DNA from: Bacteroidales bacterium | GTDB taxonomy: Bacteria; Bacteroidota; Bacteroidia; Bacteroidales; UBA932 | Reading direction: 5' to 3' | DNA: 51,002 bases | Assembly (NCBI GenBank): GCA_017561665.1 | Contig: JAFZBQ010000126.1 | Span: forward strand, 1 to 51,002 | Shown: positions 22,370 to 30,864 of the stretch, piece after piece | Numbering within the stretch: the stretch's first letter is position 1 | Layout of the letters: each line of letters opens with the position of its first letter | Notes under the pieces: model-generated | Seen by the model: the letters and a program-made list of their open reading frames with translations, nothing else | Database searches by the model: none | What the model was told of the DNA's origin: nothing | Translations under genes and position numbers: made by a program

Positions 22370-23818
22370 ATGTCCAACGTCAAATTCTACCGTGAGGAGC
22401 ATCAGGTGCCCCTTGAGATGCACAAAGTACGCATAGTTCAAAAATTATATCTGCTTCCTGTCGAGGAGCGTCAGAAGAAAATGGAGGAGGCAGGCAACAA
22501 CACTTTCCTGCTGCACAACAAGGACATTTATATGGATATGCTCACCGACTCCGGCGTGAATGCGATGAGCGACAACCAGCAGGCTGCGATGTTCCAGGCA
22601 GATGACGCTTATGCCGGCAGCGAGACATTCTACCGCCTTAAAAAGGCCATCAAGGAGACAATGGGTCTCAACGATATGCTCCCTGCCCACCAGGGCCGTG
22701 CCTGCGAGAATATCATTGCCGAGGCATTCTGCCGCCCGGGCGATCTGGTGCCTATGAACTTTCACTTTACAACCGCCAAGGCCCATATCACCCGTGTGGG
22801 TGCCGACGTTGTAGAATTAGTGGCAGCTAAGGGACTGGATGCCAATAATCTTGATCCTTTCAAAGGCGACTTTGATATTCCCCGCCTGAAACAGTTTATA
22901 AAAGATCACCGCGACCAGATCCAGTGGCTCCGTATCGAGACCGGTACCAACCTTATCGGCGGTCAGCCAATCAGCGCCAAGAATATCCATCAGGTGGCCG
23001 AGATCTGCCGTCAGGAAGGCATCATAAGTGTGCTGGATGCATCCCTGCTCCAGGATAACCTGCATTTTATCAAAACTCGCGAACCGGAGTATAAGGACAA
23101 GACCATCAAGGAGATAATGCACGAGATATGCGGTGATGTAGATATAGTTTACTTCTCCGCCCGCAAGCTCGGCTTTGCCCGCGGCGGCTGCATCTGCTCC
23201 AACAACGAGAAGCTTATGCTCCGCATGAAGGAGTACGTGCCTCTCTACGAGGGCTTCCTCACCTACGGCGGTATGGAAGTCCGTTCCATGGAGGCTATTG
23301 CGGTAGGTCTGTATGAGACTCTGGACGAAGAATACATCAATCAGGGCCCTATGTTCATCGAGCATATGGTCAATGAACTCCACGCTTACGGAGTGCCCGT
23401 TGTACGTCCTGCCGGCGGTCTGGGTGTCCACCTGAATGCAAGCGAATTCTTCCCCGACATGCCTCACGGCCAGTATCCCGCTGGCGCCCTTGGCGCAGCT
23501 ATGTATATTGCCGGCGGTATCCGCGGTATGGAGCGCGGTACCATCAGCGAGCAGCGCGAACGTGACGGAAGCGAGCGTTATGCCGCCTTGGAGCTTCTCC
23601 GCCTGGCAGTTCCCCGCCGTGTGTTCACACTCTCCCAGTTGGAGTATGTTGCCGACCGCGTCAAGTGGGTTTGGGATAACCGCGAACTCATCGGTGGTCT
23701 CCGTTTCGTAGAGGAACCTTCGGTACTCCGCTTCTTCTTCGGCCGTCTGGAGCCCGTAAGCGACTGGCAGCAGAAACTCGTCAAGAAGTTCCGCGCAGAT
23801 TTCGGCGACAGCCTGTAG
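22370..23818 (+). CDS. Tryptophanase-family beta-eliminating lyase (divergent)
   Basis: 482 residues. PLP enzyme of the tryptophanase/tyrosine phenol-lyase group: LLTDSG is seen as MLTDSG at 57, PAHQGRACEN at 105 (phosphate-binding loop), GGQPIS at 198, Asp223 (pyridine-N partner) and the Schiff-base Lys at 266 in FSARKLG. Compared with the E. coli enzyme, Arg226, which contacts the PLP O3', is Leu, and the motif around the lysine (SxKKDxxVxMGG in true tryptophanases) is SARKLGFARGG. It may therefore be a lyase of different specificity. Indole production cannot be assumed. A DUF554 gene follows after one base. Confidence 0.75.
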   Translation: MSNVKFYREEHQVPLEMHKVRIVQKLYLLPVEERQKKMEEAGNNTFLLHNKDIYMDMLTDSGVNAMSDNQQAAMFQADDAYAGSETFYRLKKAIKETMGLNDMLPAHQGRACENIIAEAFCRPGDLVPMNFHFTTAKAHITRVGADVVELVAAKGLDANNLDPFKGDFDIPRLKQFIKDHRDQIQWLRIETGTNLIGGQPISAKNIHQVAEICRQEGIISVLDASLLQDNLHFIKTREPEYKDKTIKEIMHEICGDVDIVYFSARKLGFARGGCICSNNEKLMLRMKEYVPLYEGFLTYGGMEVRSMEAIAVGLYETLDEEYINQGPMFIEHMVNELHAYGVPVVRPAGGLGVHLNASEFFPDMPHGQYPAGALGAAMYIAGGIRGMERGTISEQRERDGSERYAALELLRLAVPRRVFTLSQLEYVADRVKWVWDNRELIGGLRFVEEPSVLRFFFGRLEPVSDWQQKLVKKFRADFGDSL

Positions 23819-23819
23819 T

Positions 23820-24572
23820 ATGATAGGAACCATCGTCAATACCGGCACCATCATCCTGGGTGCCATCCTGGGGTCGCTGCTTCACCGCGGCGTCAAGGAA
23901 AAATACAAGGAGGCGATATACACCGCCTTGGGTCTCGCCTGCCTCGCCATCGGTCTCAACGCCTCAATCAGCAATATGCCTAAGAGCGAATATCCGGTGC
24001 TGTTTGTGGTGGCGATAGCCCTCGGCGCTGTAATAGGCACGGCCCTGGACATTGACGGACGGTTCCATCGTCTTGTAGATAAGTTTCAGAATCGCAGCAG
24101 CAAAGATGTTCAGGCATCGTCTGACGGGGTTTCGGAAACAGCGCCGCCAGTGCGCCCCTCTTCCCGCCTGGCCGACGGCCTTGCCACCGCCTGCCTGCTC
24201 TACTGCATCGGCCCGCTGTCTATGCTTGGGCCGGTCGTAAGCGCCCTGAAAGGCGACCATACACTGCTGTTTACCAACGCCACTCTTGATCTGGTGTCGT
24301 CGTTCATCTTTGCCAGCACCTACGGAATCGGGATGATTCTGGCAGCGCCGGTGCTCTTCTGCTGGCAGGGCCTCTTCTGGCTTGTGGCAAAGATTTCAAG
24401 CACCGCCATCAGCGACGCCCTTATGAGCGAATTGCTGATAGTCGGCGGCCTGCTGATTGTTTCGTCAGGTCTTTCTCTTTTGAAGATTACCGACAAGAAG
24501 ACGCTGAATATGCTCCCTGCCCTGCTGGTTCCTATCCTCTGGTTCCTGCTGAAAGCACTGTTCAAGTTCTAG
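23820..24572 (+). CDS. DUF554 family membrane protein (YdfK/YqgA-like)
   Basis: 250 residues, six or so membrane segments. The start MIGTIVNTGTIILGAILGSLL, the middle CLLYCIGPLSMLGPV, and DLVSSFIFASTYGIGM are hallmarks of DUF554. There is a polar linker at about residues 90-120. Its transport substrate is unknown. It begins one base after the lyase stop, so it is co-transcribed and may serve that enzyme's substrate or product (inference). Confidence 0.9.
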   Translation: MIGTIVNTGTIILGAILGSLLHRGVKEKYKEAIYTALGLACLAIGLNASISNMPKSEYPVLFVVAIALGAVIGTALDIDGRFHRLVDKFQNRSSKDVQASSDGVSETAPPVRPSSRLADGLATACLLYCIGPLSMLGPVVSALKGDHTLLFTNATLDLVSSFIFASTYGIGMILAAPVLFCWQGLFWLVAKISSTAISDALMSELLIVGGLLIVSSGLSLLKITDKKTLNMLPALLVPILWFLLKALFKF

Positions 24573-24578
24573 CATAAA

Positions 24579-24605
24579 AAAGCGCTTGGTAGAACCAGGC
24601 GCTTT
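24579..24605. terminator. Bidirectional terminator between DUF554 gene and GDPD gene
   Basis: 12-bp stem with one G-U (AAAGCGCTTGGT / ACCAGGCGCTTT), loop AGA. An A tract precedes and a T run ends the right arm, so it can serve both convergent genes. Confidence 0.75.
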
Positions 24606-24625
24606 GTATGTAGCATTATTATATG

Positions 24626-25429
24626 CTATTTCTTGAGCTCGCGCTTGCCGAGAACCTCGCGGGCCAGGAGCGGCTCGTTGGTAGTGATGCAGTCCACTCC
24701 GAGGTCAATCATATCGCGCATGATCTGCTCGTCGTCAACTGTCCAGACATTCACGCTCATACCAAGCTTGTGAGCCTGCTCTACCCATTCGGGGTGGGCC
24801 TGGAACTTGCTGAAGTGATAGTCGATACCGTTGATGCCCATATCGTGGATCTCCTGCGGACCAAGGTCGCGCTCGGCACCCTCCAGGAACTGGTTGGTGA
24901 ATTCGGGGCAGAGCTCTGCGACTCTCTTTGCCATATTGAGGCTGAATGTAATGAACATAACACGCTCGGGGTCATACATATCGTGTGCCTTGAGAGCCTC
25001 GATGGTTTTGTCGACAAGCAGGTTCTCCCTCTCGGGATCCTCGTGCGGCTTGAGTTCGTACACCAGCATTATGGGTGACTTGGCAGCCTGGTCGAGATAA
25101 GCATCGATGTCGGAGGGATGCTCGCCGTTTTTATATGTGACTGTCTGGAAAGTATCTATCGCATTGTTGTGGATGGATATTCCCAGAATATTGTCGTCGT
25201 GATTTACAAGCAGCTTGTCGTCTGCAGCGATATGAACATCGCATTCGCTGCCCCAGAAACCGTTCTCCTGGGCCTGTGCAAGAGAGGCGATGGAATTCTC
25301 GCTGTAGCCGGCCGCTTCACAATTCCAGAAGCCCCGGTGAGCGGTTATGGCAATCTTGTTTTCCTTGGGTGCGCATCCGCAAACGATGGCAACCAATGCA
25401 AAAGTCAGTAAAAGATTAATTTTTTTCAT
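24626..25429 (-). CDS. Glycerophosphodiester phosphodiesterase family lipoprotein
   Basis: 267 residues. The N-terminus is a lipoprotein signal with lipobox-like VCGC (Cys18). It has the GDPD catalytic set: AHRGFWN (HRG), ENSIASLAQAQENGFWGSE, then CDVHIAADDKLLVNHDD with the Glu-x-Asp and second His; the C-terminal VNVWTVDD contains the conserved Trp. It hydrolyses glycerophosphodiesters to glycerol-3-phosphate and an alcohol in the periplasm. The start at 25429 was chosen because it gives the signal peptide, and TATATTTG lies just upstream. Confidence 0.9.
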   Translation of the reverse strand: MKKINLLLTFALVAIVCGCAPKENKIAITAHRGFWNCEAAGYSENSIASLAQAQENGFWGSECDVHIAADDKLLVNHDDNILGISIHNNAIDTFQTVTYKNGEHPSDIDAYLDQAAKSPIMLVYELKPHEDPERENLLVDKTIEALKAHDMYDPERVMFITFSLNMAKRVAELCPEFTNQFLEGAERDLGPQEIHDMGINGIDYHFSKFQAHPEWVEQAHKLGMSVNVWTVDDEQIMRDMIDLGVDCITTNEPLLAREVLGKRELKK

Positions 25430-25444
25430 GATTTCTTGTTTTCG

Positions 25445-25452
25445 CAAATATA
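25445..25452 (-). promoter_or_regulatory. Candidate -7 element of the GDPD gene
   Basis: The minus strand reads TATATTTG, a full TAnnTTTG match 15 bases upstream of the start at 25429. No clear -33 element is seen in the AT-rich stretch upstream. Confidence 0.45.
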
Positions 25453-25491
25453 AATCATTTATTTTAATGTTGATTATTCGAAAATGAAGGA

Positions 25492-26532
25492 ATGATACAC
25501 TTCGACTCCGACTATATGGAAGGCGCCCACCCCAGAATAATGGAGCGCCTCTGCGAGACAAACCTGACACAGAATTCCGGCTACGGCACCGACCCTTATA
25601 CAGAAAACGCAAAGAAGCTGATCCGCTCCCTGCTGGGCAACGACTCGGCCGACATACACTTTCTGGTAGGCGGCACACAGACTAATGCAACCGTTATAGG
25701 AGCGGTGCTGCACGGTGCCGACGCGGTAATCGCCGCCGACACGGCACACATCAACGTGCACGAGGCGGGCGCCATAGAGGCCACCGGACACAAGGTCATT
25801 ACCCTGCCGGGCAGGGACGGAAAGTTGGACGCAGGTGACATCGAGACCTATATGCAGGCCTTTCGCGGCGACGAGAACTGGATCCATATGTCGAATCCGG
25901 CGCTGGTGTACATCTCCTTCCCCACCGAATACGGAACACTTTATTCACTGAAGGAACTGGAGGCCATAGGCGACGTCTGCCGGCGATATGACCTGAAACT
26001 GTATATGGATGGCGCCCGGCTTGGCTACGGCCTTGTGGCCGAGGGCAACGACGTCTCCCTGGCCGATATCGTCCGCATATGCGATGCCTTCTACATCGGC
26101 GGCACCAAGATCGGCACCTTGCTTGGCGAGGCGGTGGTGCTGCGCAACAGCAAGCTTATTCCCCACTTCTTCAGTTATGTCAAGCGGATCGGCGCGATGC
26201 TGGCAAAAGGGCGGCTGCTGGGCATCCAGTTCGAGACGCTCTTTACCGACAACCTATATTTTGAAATAAGCCGTCACGGAGTTGAGATGGCTATGAAATT
26301 GAAGGAGGTCTTCTTGTCAAAGGGCTACAAGCCGGCTGTGGACTCCCCCACCAACCAGCAGTTCTTCATACTGCCCAACCGGGTAATCGACCACCTTCAG
26401 CAATACGCCACATTTGAATTGTGGGGCGCCCGCGGCGAAACATCTTCTGTGGTCCGCTTTGTAACAAGTTGGGCCACCAAGGCAGAGGATATCTCCGCCC
26501 TGGCGGCCGTCCTTCCGGCTATGCCGGCTTAA
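25492..26532 (+). CDS. Low-specificity L-threonine aldolase family
   Basis: 346 residues, PLP-dependent beta-eliminating aldolase. FDSDYMEGAHPRIM is the N-terminal motif; GGTQTNA binds the PLP phosphate; MDGARLGYG has the PLP Asp and Arg; YIGGTKIG carries the Schiff-base lysine. It cleaves L-threonine/allo-threonine to glycine and acetaldehyde. It is divergent from the GDPD gene, and its stop abuts the convergent MFS gene without a terminator. Confidence 0.92.
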   Translation: MIHFDSDYMEGAHPRIMERLCETNLTQNSGYGTDPYTENAKKLIRSLLGNDSADIHFLVGGTQTNATVIGAVLHGADAVIAADTAHINVHEAGAIEATGHKVITLPGRDGKLDAGDIETYMQAFRGDENWIHMSNPALVYISFPTEYGTLYSLKELEAIGDVCRRYDLKLYMDGARLGYGLVAEGNDVSLADIVRICDAFYIGGTKIGTLLGEAVVLRNSKLIPHFFSYVKRIGAMLAKGRLLGIQFETLFTDNLYFEISRHGVEMAMKLKEVFLSKGYKPAVDSPTNQQFFILPNRVIDHLQQYATFELWGARGETSSVVRFVTSWATKAEDISALAAVLPAMPA

Positions 26533-27708
26533 TTATTCTTTTACTTCTTCTTTTTTACCGGCCATTGCCAGCAGACGTACCGCGCAGAATACGAGGTATG
26601 CCATACAGATGCCGATGATAATCAGCGAGCCGGCCTGGCTGCCGATCTTGTCGGTTGCAATACCCATCAGCGGCGGAATGATGGCGCCTCCCACGATACC
26701 GGTAATCATAAGGCCTGAAATCTCGTTGGTCTTTTCCGGACGCGACTGGATGGCTGCGGAGAAGATGATCGTGAAGATGCAGGAGCAGGTAAAGCCGATG
26801 GCTGCCAGAAGCGCCACGATGCCCCACTGGCTCTTGACGAAGAACAGCGCTACCAGCGCGGCTACTGCAAACAATATATTATAGAAGAAATACTTGCGGT
26901 CGTTGAGCTTGAGCAGCAGGAAGGTACCCAGCAGGGCTCCTACGGTACGGCCCAGGAAGTATGCGCTGCTGCCAAGTCCGGCCTTCTCTACGGGGAGGCC
27001 TACCCTTTCCATAAGCAGCTTGGGAGCTACGGTGTTGGATCCGACATCCACACCAACTACGAAGATAATGCCCAGGAAGAGCATCAGGATCATCGGGTCG
27101 CCCAGAAGCTTGAATGTCTCCTTTGCACCGGCGGGGGCGTTCAAATCGCGCTCTTCCTTAGGAATTTCGGTAAGCATCAGCCATACGGCGCTGAGCAGGG
27201 TCAGTCCGGCGAAGATCGGGAATATATACTGCCATCCGCCCAGGATGTTGGTGGCGAACAGGGCGATGTACGGCGATGTAAGCGAGCAGACAGCCTTGAT
27301 CAGCTGGCCGGCGGTCATGCTGCTGGTTAGTTTGTCACCCTTGATCACATTGCTCAGCAGCGGGTTCAGAGACACCTGGAGTATGGTGTTGCCGATACCA
27401 AGCAGCGCGAAGGCTATCAGGCAGGTGGGCAGCGTATAGCTGATAAAGGGAATGATCATTCCCAGGAACGTGACGGCGTTGCTCAGCTGCACGGTCTTCT
27501 TGCGGCCTATTTTATTCATAAGGAGCGCCGTCGGTATGCTCAGCAGCAGGAACCAGATGAATACGGCGCTGGGTATGAAACCGGCCAGCGATTCGCTCAA
27601 ATTGAAATCAGTTTTGACGTATGCGGTGGCCGCGCCGACCACATCGCAGAAGCCCATTACGAAAAAAGTGTAAAGAATCGCAACGGCAGGTGATAATTTT
27701 TTGCTCAT
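26533..27708 (-). CDS. MFS transporter (FucP/sugar-type)
   Basis: 391 residues, 12 membrane segments in two halves separated by a charged loop (about 190-205). MNKIGRKKTVQLSN after the second helix is the MFS motif A-like loop. The pattern FFVMGFCDVVGAATAYVKTDFNLS at the start fits the FucP/glucose-galactose porter branch common in Bacteroidales. The substrate is unknown. A clear promoter lies upstream at 27737-27767. Confidence 0.85.
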   Translation of the reverse strand: MSKKLSPAVAILYTFFVMGFCDVVGAATAYVKTDFNLSESLAGFIPSAVFIWFLLLSIPTALLMNKIGRKKTVQLSNAVTFLGMIIPFISYTLPTCLIAFALLGIGNTILQVSLNPLLSNVIKGDKLTSSMTAGQLIKAVCSLTSPYIALFATNILGGWQYIFPIFAGLTLLSAVWLMLTEIPKEERDLNAPAGAKETFKLLGDPMILMLFLGIIFVVGVDVGSNTVAPKLLMERVGLPVEKAGLGSSAYFLGRTVGALLGTFLLLKLNDRKYFFYNILFAVAALVALFFVKSQWGIVALLAAIGFTCSCIFTIIFSAAIQSRPEKTNEISGLMITGIVGGAIIPPLMGIATDKIGSQAGSLIIIGICMAYLVFCAVRLLAMAGKKEEVKE

Positions 27709-27736
27709 TTTGGTTAATCGGTTTATTTCTTTTTCT

Positions 27737-27767
27737 CAAAGGTAAACAATTGAAGTCAATCGTGCAA
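27737..27767 (-). promoter_or_regulatory. Bacteroidota promoter of the MFS gene
   Basis: On the minus strand: TTG (27767-27765), 20 bases, TACCTTTG (27744-27737). Full -7 match with ideal spacing; predicted start near 27730, a leader of about 20 bases. Confidence 0.65.
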
Positions 27768-27832
27768 CCTTGCATTAAAACGAAATATACCGAAACGGAC
27801 TGGAGATAGCTGTGGCAGCGATTTTGAATTTT

Positions 27833-27848
27833 TGGCACGCTACTTGGA
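27833..27848 (+). promoter_or_regulatory. Sigma-54-like promoter candidate upstream of the repeat protein
   Basis: TGGCACG, four bases, TTGGA. The sigma-54 consensus is TGGCACG-N4-TTGCW, so only the C of the -12 GC is changed. It lies 48 bases before the ATG at 27897. The -12 GC is usually essential, which lowers confidence. Confidence 0.35.
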
Positions 27849-27896
27849 ATACACTAAAGCGAGAGTTGAATGTTAAACCTTTAAAAACCTTACGCC

Positions 27897-28739
27897 ATGA
27901 AAAAGTTTATTATTGCAGTTGTCGCAATCGCCGTAGGTTTTGTACAGGCGAATGCAATGAGCCACACAAGAGCACAGGCAGAAGCGCTCTTCCTCACCGA
28001 CAAGATGGCTTATGAGCTCAATCTCACCAACGCACAGTACGATGCGGTATATGAGATCAATTACGATTATTTCGTAAGCCTGGTGGGTACTACCGACATT
28101 CTCGGCATCTTCTGGAATCGCCGTGAGCGCGAGCTCGAATGGGTACTTACCGATTGGCAGTACAGAGCTTATCTGACATCCAGCTACTTCTATCGTCCGG
28201 TTGCGGTATATAACAATACCTTCCGCTTCGCGATCTACGACCGCTACGCACACAACCGGTACTACAAACCCGTCCGTAAGATATACAAACACTATCGCGG
28301 CGGACACAACTACGGGGCACCCGGTCACGGACTGGCAGCCAACCATCCCGGCAAGGTAGGACCCAACCACGGCCCTGCTGACAAGCCCGGCAAAGTGGCA
28401 CCCAACAACGGTCCTTCAAACAAGCCCGGCAAGGTAGCTCCCAACAACGGTGGCAACAAGCCCGGCAAGGTAGCTCCCAACAACGGTGGCAACAAGCCCG
28501 GCAAGGTCGCACCCAACAACGGTGGCAACAAGCCGAACAAGGTGGCTCCCACCACTGGTGCAAACAAGCCCGCAGCAAGCGGCAACCGCAACGCAAATGT
28601 TGCAAAACCCCGCACTAACGCAGGCACTGCTACCACCCGCTCCACTGTAACTTCAAGCGCGCCTCGTGCTTCCAGGAATGCACCCGCCGCTCGTCAGAGC
28701 TCCAACGCAGTTCGCGCAAGCAGCGCAGGCCGCAGGTAA
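27897..28739 (+). CDS. Secreted protein with a compact N-terminal domain and a tandem-repeat basic tail
   Basis: 280 residues. Signal peptide MKKFIIAVVAIAVGFVQANA. Residues 21-135 form a domain with FLTDKMAYELNLTNAQYDAVYEINYDYF, a type I have seen in Bacteroidota periplasmic proteins and reminiscent of Spy/CpxP helices; it is rich in Tyr/Arg. Residues ~149-222 are tandem 12-residue units of the form NKPGKVAPNNGG, then a Ser/Ala/Arg/Asn-rich basic tail ending SSAGRR. Its function is unknown. The basic disordered tail suggests binding to cell wall, LPS or nucleic acid. It is monocistronic, with its own terminator. Confidence 0.8.
   Translation: MKKFIIAVVAIAVGFVQANAMSHTRAQAEALFLTDKMAYELNLTNAQYDAVYEINYDYFVSLVGTTDILGIFWNRRERELEWVLTDWQYRAYLTSSYFYRPVAVYNNTFRFAIYDRYAHNRYYKPVRKIYKHYRGGHNYGAPGHGLAANHPGKVGPNHGPADKPGKVAPNNGPSNKPGKVAPNNGGNKPGKVAPNNGGNKPGKVAPNNGGNKPNKVAPTTGANKPAASGNRNANVAKPRTNAGTATTRSTVTSSAPRASRNAPAARQSSNAVRASSAGRR
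28339..28566 (+). repeat. 36-bp in-frame tandem repeats
   Basis: About five to six units of 36 bp encoding NKPGKVAPNNGG-type 12-mers. The central units are almost identical at DNA level, implying recent expansion; the outer ones are diverged. Confidence 0.85.
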
Positions 28740-28760
28740 GTCTGAGCTTAATATATGATC

Positions 28761-28787
28761 GAAAGCGCCTCCGGGCGCTTTCTTTTT
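28761..28787 (+). terminator. Intrinsic terminator
   Basis: GAAAGCGCC / GGCGCTTTC, a 9-bp stem with loop TCCG, then five T, 21 bases after the repeat-protein stop. Confidence 0.88.
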
Positions 28788-28800
28788 ATGAGATTATTAG

Positions 28801-28808
28801 TACTTTTG
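28801..28808 (+). promoter_or_regulatory. Candidate -7 element upstream of the flippase-like gene
   Basis: TACTTTTG, a full TAnnTTTG match, 16 bases before the ATG at 28825. The -33 region falls in the T tract of the preceding terminator and is not clear. Confidence 0.45.
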
Positions 28809-28824
28809 TACAATTTAGTTAAGA

Positions 28825-29814
28825 ATGGCATCCGCAAAGAAAATACTGCTTAATATTCTTAAGTACATTCTGCTGTTCGGCCTGGCCGGACTGCTTGTCT
28901 TTCTGGCGTTTCGCAAGGTCGACTGGAAGGCTTTCTATGAAGGCCTGCTGCAGACCCGATGGTTCTGGGTGGTAATCTTTTGCATTGTATCCATCCTGGC
29001 GCTGGTTGGACGTACGATCCGCTGGAAGGCGCTTCTGGATCCTTTTGACAAGGATATCAGTATGCTCAGGGTTTGGGATGCCGTCAATGTAGGCAACATC
29101 GCCAGCATAGCCATCCCTACTTCCGGCGAATTGCTGCGTTGCGGCTATGTCACCACCAAAAAGTTGCAGTACGACAAGGCGCTGGGGACTATGTTCGCAG
29201 AGCGTGTATGGGATGCCGGGGCCATAATAATCCTGATGGTGCTTGCCCTGGCTCTTGAATGGGACAAAGTCGGAGGTTTCTTTAACGAGAATATAATCCA
29301 GCCATTGGTATCATTCGGTTTCTGGTGGATACTTGCCCTGGTGGTTCTGGCGGCCGTTGTGTTCATTGTGCTGGTATTCCGGTTCAGGGACCGCAGCGTT
29401 TTCTGCGAGAAGGTGGCCGGTTCCATCGCCCGTCTGTGGGACGGTTTCAAAGCCTTCGGAAAGAGCGAAAACAAGCTGCTCATTCTGCTCTCTACCGTAT
29501 TTATCTGGGCGATGTATGTGCTGATGAGTTATTTCATAGTAAAGGCTATGCCGCTGCTGGACGGTCTGACCTTTGCCGATGCGCTGTTTTTGGCCGCGGT
29601 GGGTAATGTGGCCTCCATCATTCCGGTTCCAGGCGGTATCGGCGCATATCACTATATGATTGCCGCCACTCTTGGAGTATACGGTTACAGCTGGGACATC
29701 GGCATATTGTATGCGACCCTCAACCACGAGATTCACGCCGTGGCGGTATTGATTGTGGGTATTATCGCATACTTCCACCTGGTCCGTGAGATTGGCCGCA
29801 AATCAACGATGTAA
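28825..29814 (+). CDS. Lysylphosphatidylglycerol-synthase-TM-region / UPF0104 family membrane protein
   Basis: 329 residues, 7-8 membrane segments, matching PF03706. Motifs are GRTIRWKALL, VGNIASIAIPTSGELLRCGYVT, ERVWDAG, and NVASIIPVPGGIGAYHY near the C-terminus. The synthase catalytic domain is absent, so it is a stand-alone flippase-like domain whose lipid substrate is unknown. It is 27 bases from the BtuC-like gene on the same strand. Confidence 0.88.
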   Translation: MASAKKILLNILKYILLFGLAGLLVFLAFRKVDWKAFYEGLLQTRWFWVVIFCIVSILALVGRTIRWKALLDPFDKDISMLRVWDAVNVGNIASIAIPTSGELLRCGYVTTKKLQYDKALGTMFAERVWDAGAIIILMVLALALEWDKVGGFFNENIIQPLVSFGFWWILALVVLAAVVFIVLVFRFRDRSVFCEKVAGSIARLWDGFKAFGKSENKLLILLSTVFIWAMYVLMSYFIVKAMPLLDGLTFADALFLAAVGNVASIIPVPGGIGAYHYMIAATLGVYGYSWDIGILYATLNHEIHAVAVLIVGIIAYFHLVREIGRKSTM

Positions 29815-29841
29815 ACGTATTTCGGGCGATTATTTACAAAT

Positions 29842-30864
29842 ATGAAGCAGGGCGGCAAAAACAAAGGTAACTATTCAGCAGCTTATATTGCAGTGTGTTT
29901 AACACTTCTGTTGCTGTTCTTTGCCAATATTGTAGCAGGTCCGGTCAAGGTTCCGCTGGGTGATGCACTCAGAATTCTCTTTGGAAAGTTGTCAACACAG
30001 GCGAGCTGGAATCAGATTGTGCTCGGATCACGCCTGCCGCAGGCAGTGACGGCGCTCCTTGGGGGTGCAGCCCTGGCGGTGAGCGGTCTCCAGCTTCAGA
30101 CCTTGTTCAAGAATCCCCTCGCCGGTCCGTCGATACTGGGTATCAGCGACGGCGCTAACCTTGGCGTCGCACTGGCAATGTTGTATATATCCACTACAAG
30201 CTATTTAACCACCATTTTTGCGGCATTTGCCGGTGCGGCAATAGTTCTTACCATCATCATATGGTTCTCCCGCAAAGTGCGCAATAACGTGATGCTGCTC
30301 ATCATCGGTATTATGGTGGGTTACCTGGCATCCTCGGTTATCTCGATACTGAACTTTAATGCCTCGGCCGATAAGGTGCACCAGTATGTGATGTGGGGAA
30401 TGGGCGATTTTGGGAGTGTATCCATGGATAAACTCCCCTGGTTCGTATCGTTTACTGTAGTCGGTTTACTTGGAGCTTTACTTATGGTAAAGCCTCTTAA
30501 TGCATTACTGCTTGGCGATTCATATGCTATTAATCTTGGCATTAATGTCCGCCGTGCGCGGCTGGCGATACTGGTCATAACCGGCATTCTCACGGCCACA
30601 GTCACGGCCTTTTGCGGCCCGATATCCTTTATAGGACTGGCCGTGCCGCATATTGCGCGCCTGGTTTTGGGCAGCAGCAACCACCGTCATCTGGTGCCGG
30701 TGACCATTTTGGCCGGCAGTGTGGTGGCACTGCTCTGCAATCTGCTTACCAACTTGAGTTCTACCGGAGGGCCGCTTCCGTTGAATGCGGTCACATCTAT
30801 CGTGGGGGCTCCAATCATTATCTATGTGATAATGAACCGCAAAAACTTGCACTATTTCAACTAA
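29842..30864 (+). CDS. btuC: FecCD-family ABC transporter permease (BtuC-like)
   Basis: 340 residues, about 10 membrane segments, the FecCD fold. Signatures are LGSRLPQAVTALLGGAALAVSGLQLQ then FKNPLAGPSILGISDGANLG, and the coupling region FCGPISFIGLAVPHIARL near the C-terminus. It faces the btuF-btuB-btuG operon tail to tail, its stop overlapping the btuF stop by 4 bases, so cobalamin is the likely substrate. No ATPase partner is present in the window. Confidence 0.85.
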   Translation: MKQGGKNKGNYSAAYIAVCLTLLLLFFANIVAGPVKVPLGDALRILFGKLSTQASWNQIVLGSRLPQAVTALLGGAALAVSGLQLQTLFKNPLAGPSILGISDGANLGVALAMLYISTTSYLTTIFAAFAGAAIVLTIIIWFSRKVRNNVMLLIIGIMVGYLASSVISILNFNASADKVHQYVMWGMGDFGSVSMDKLPWFVSFTVVGLLGALLMVKPLNALLLGDSYAINLGINVRRARLAILVITGILTATVTAFCGPISFIGLAVPHIARLVLGSSNHRHLVPVTILAGSVVALLCNLLTNLSSTGGPLPLNAVTSIVGAPIIIYVIMNRKNLHYFN

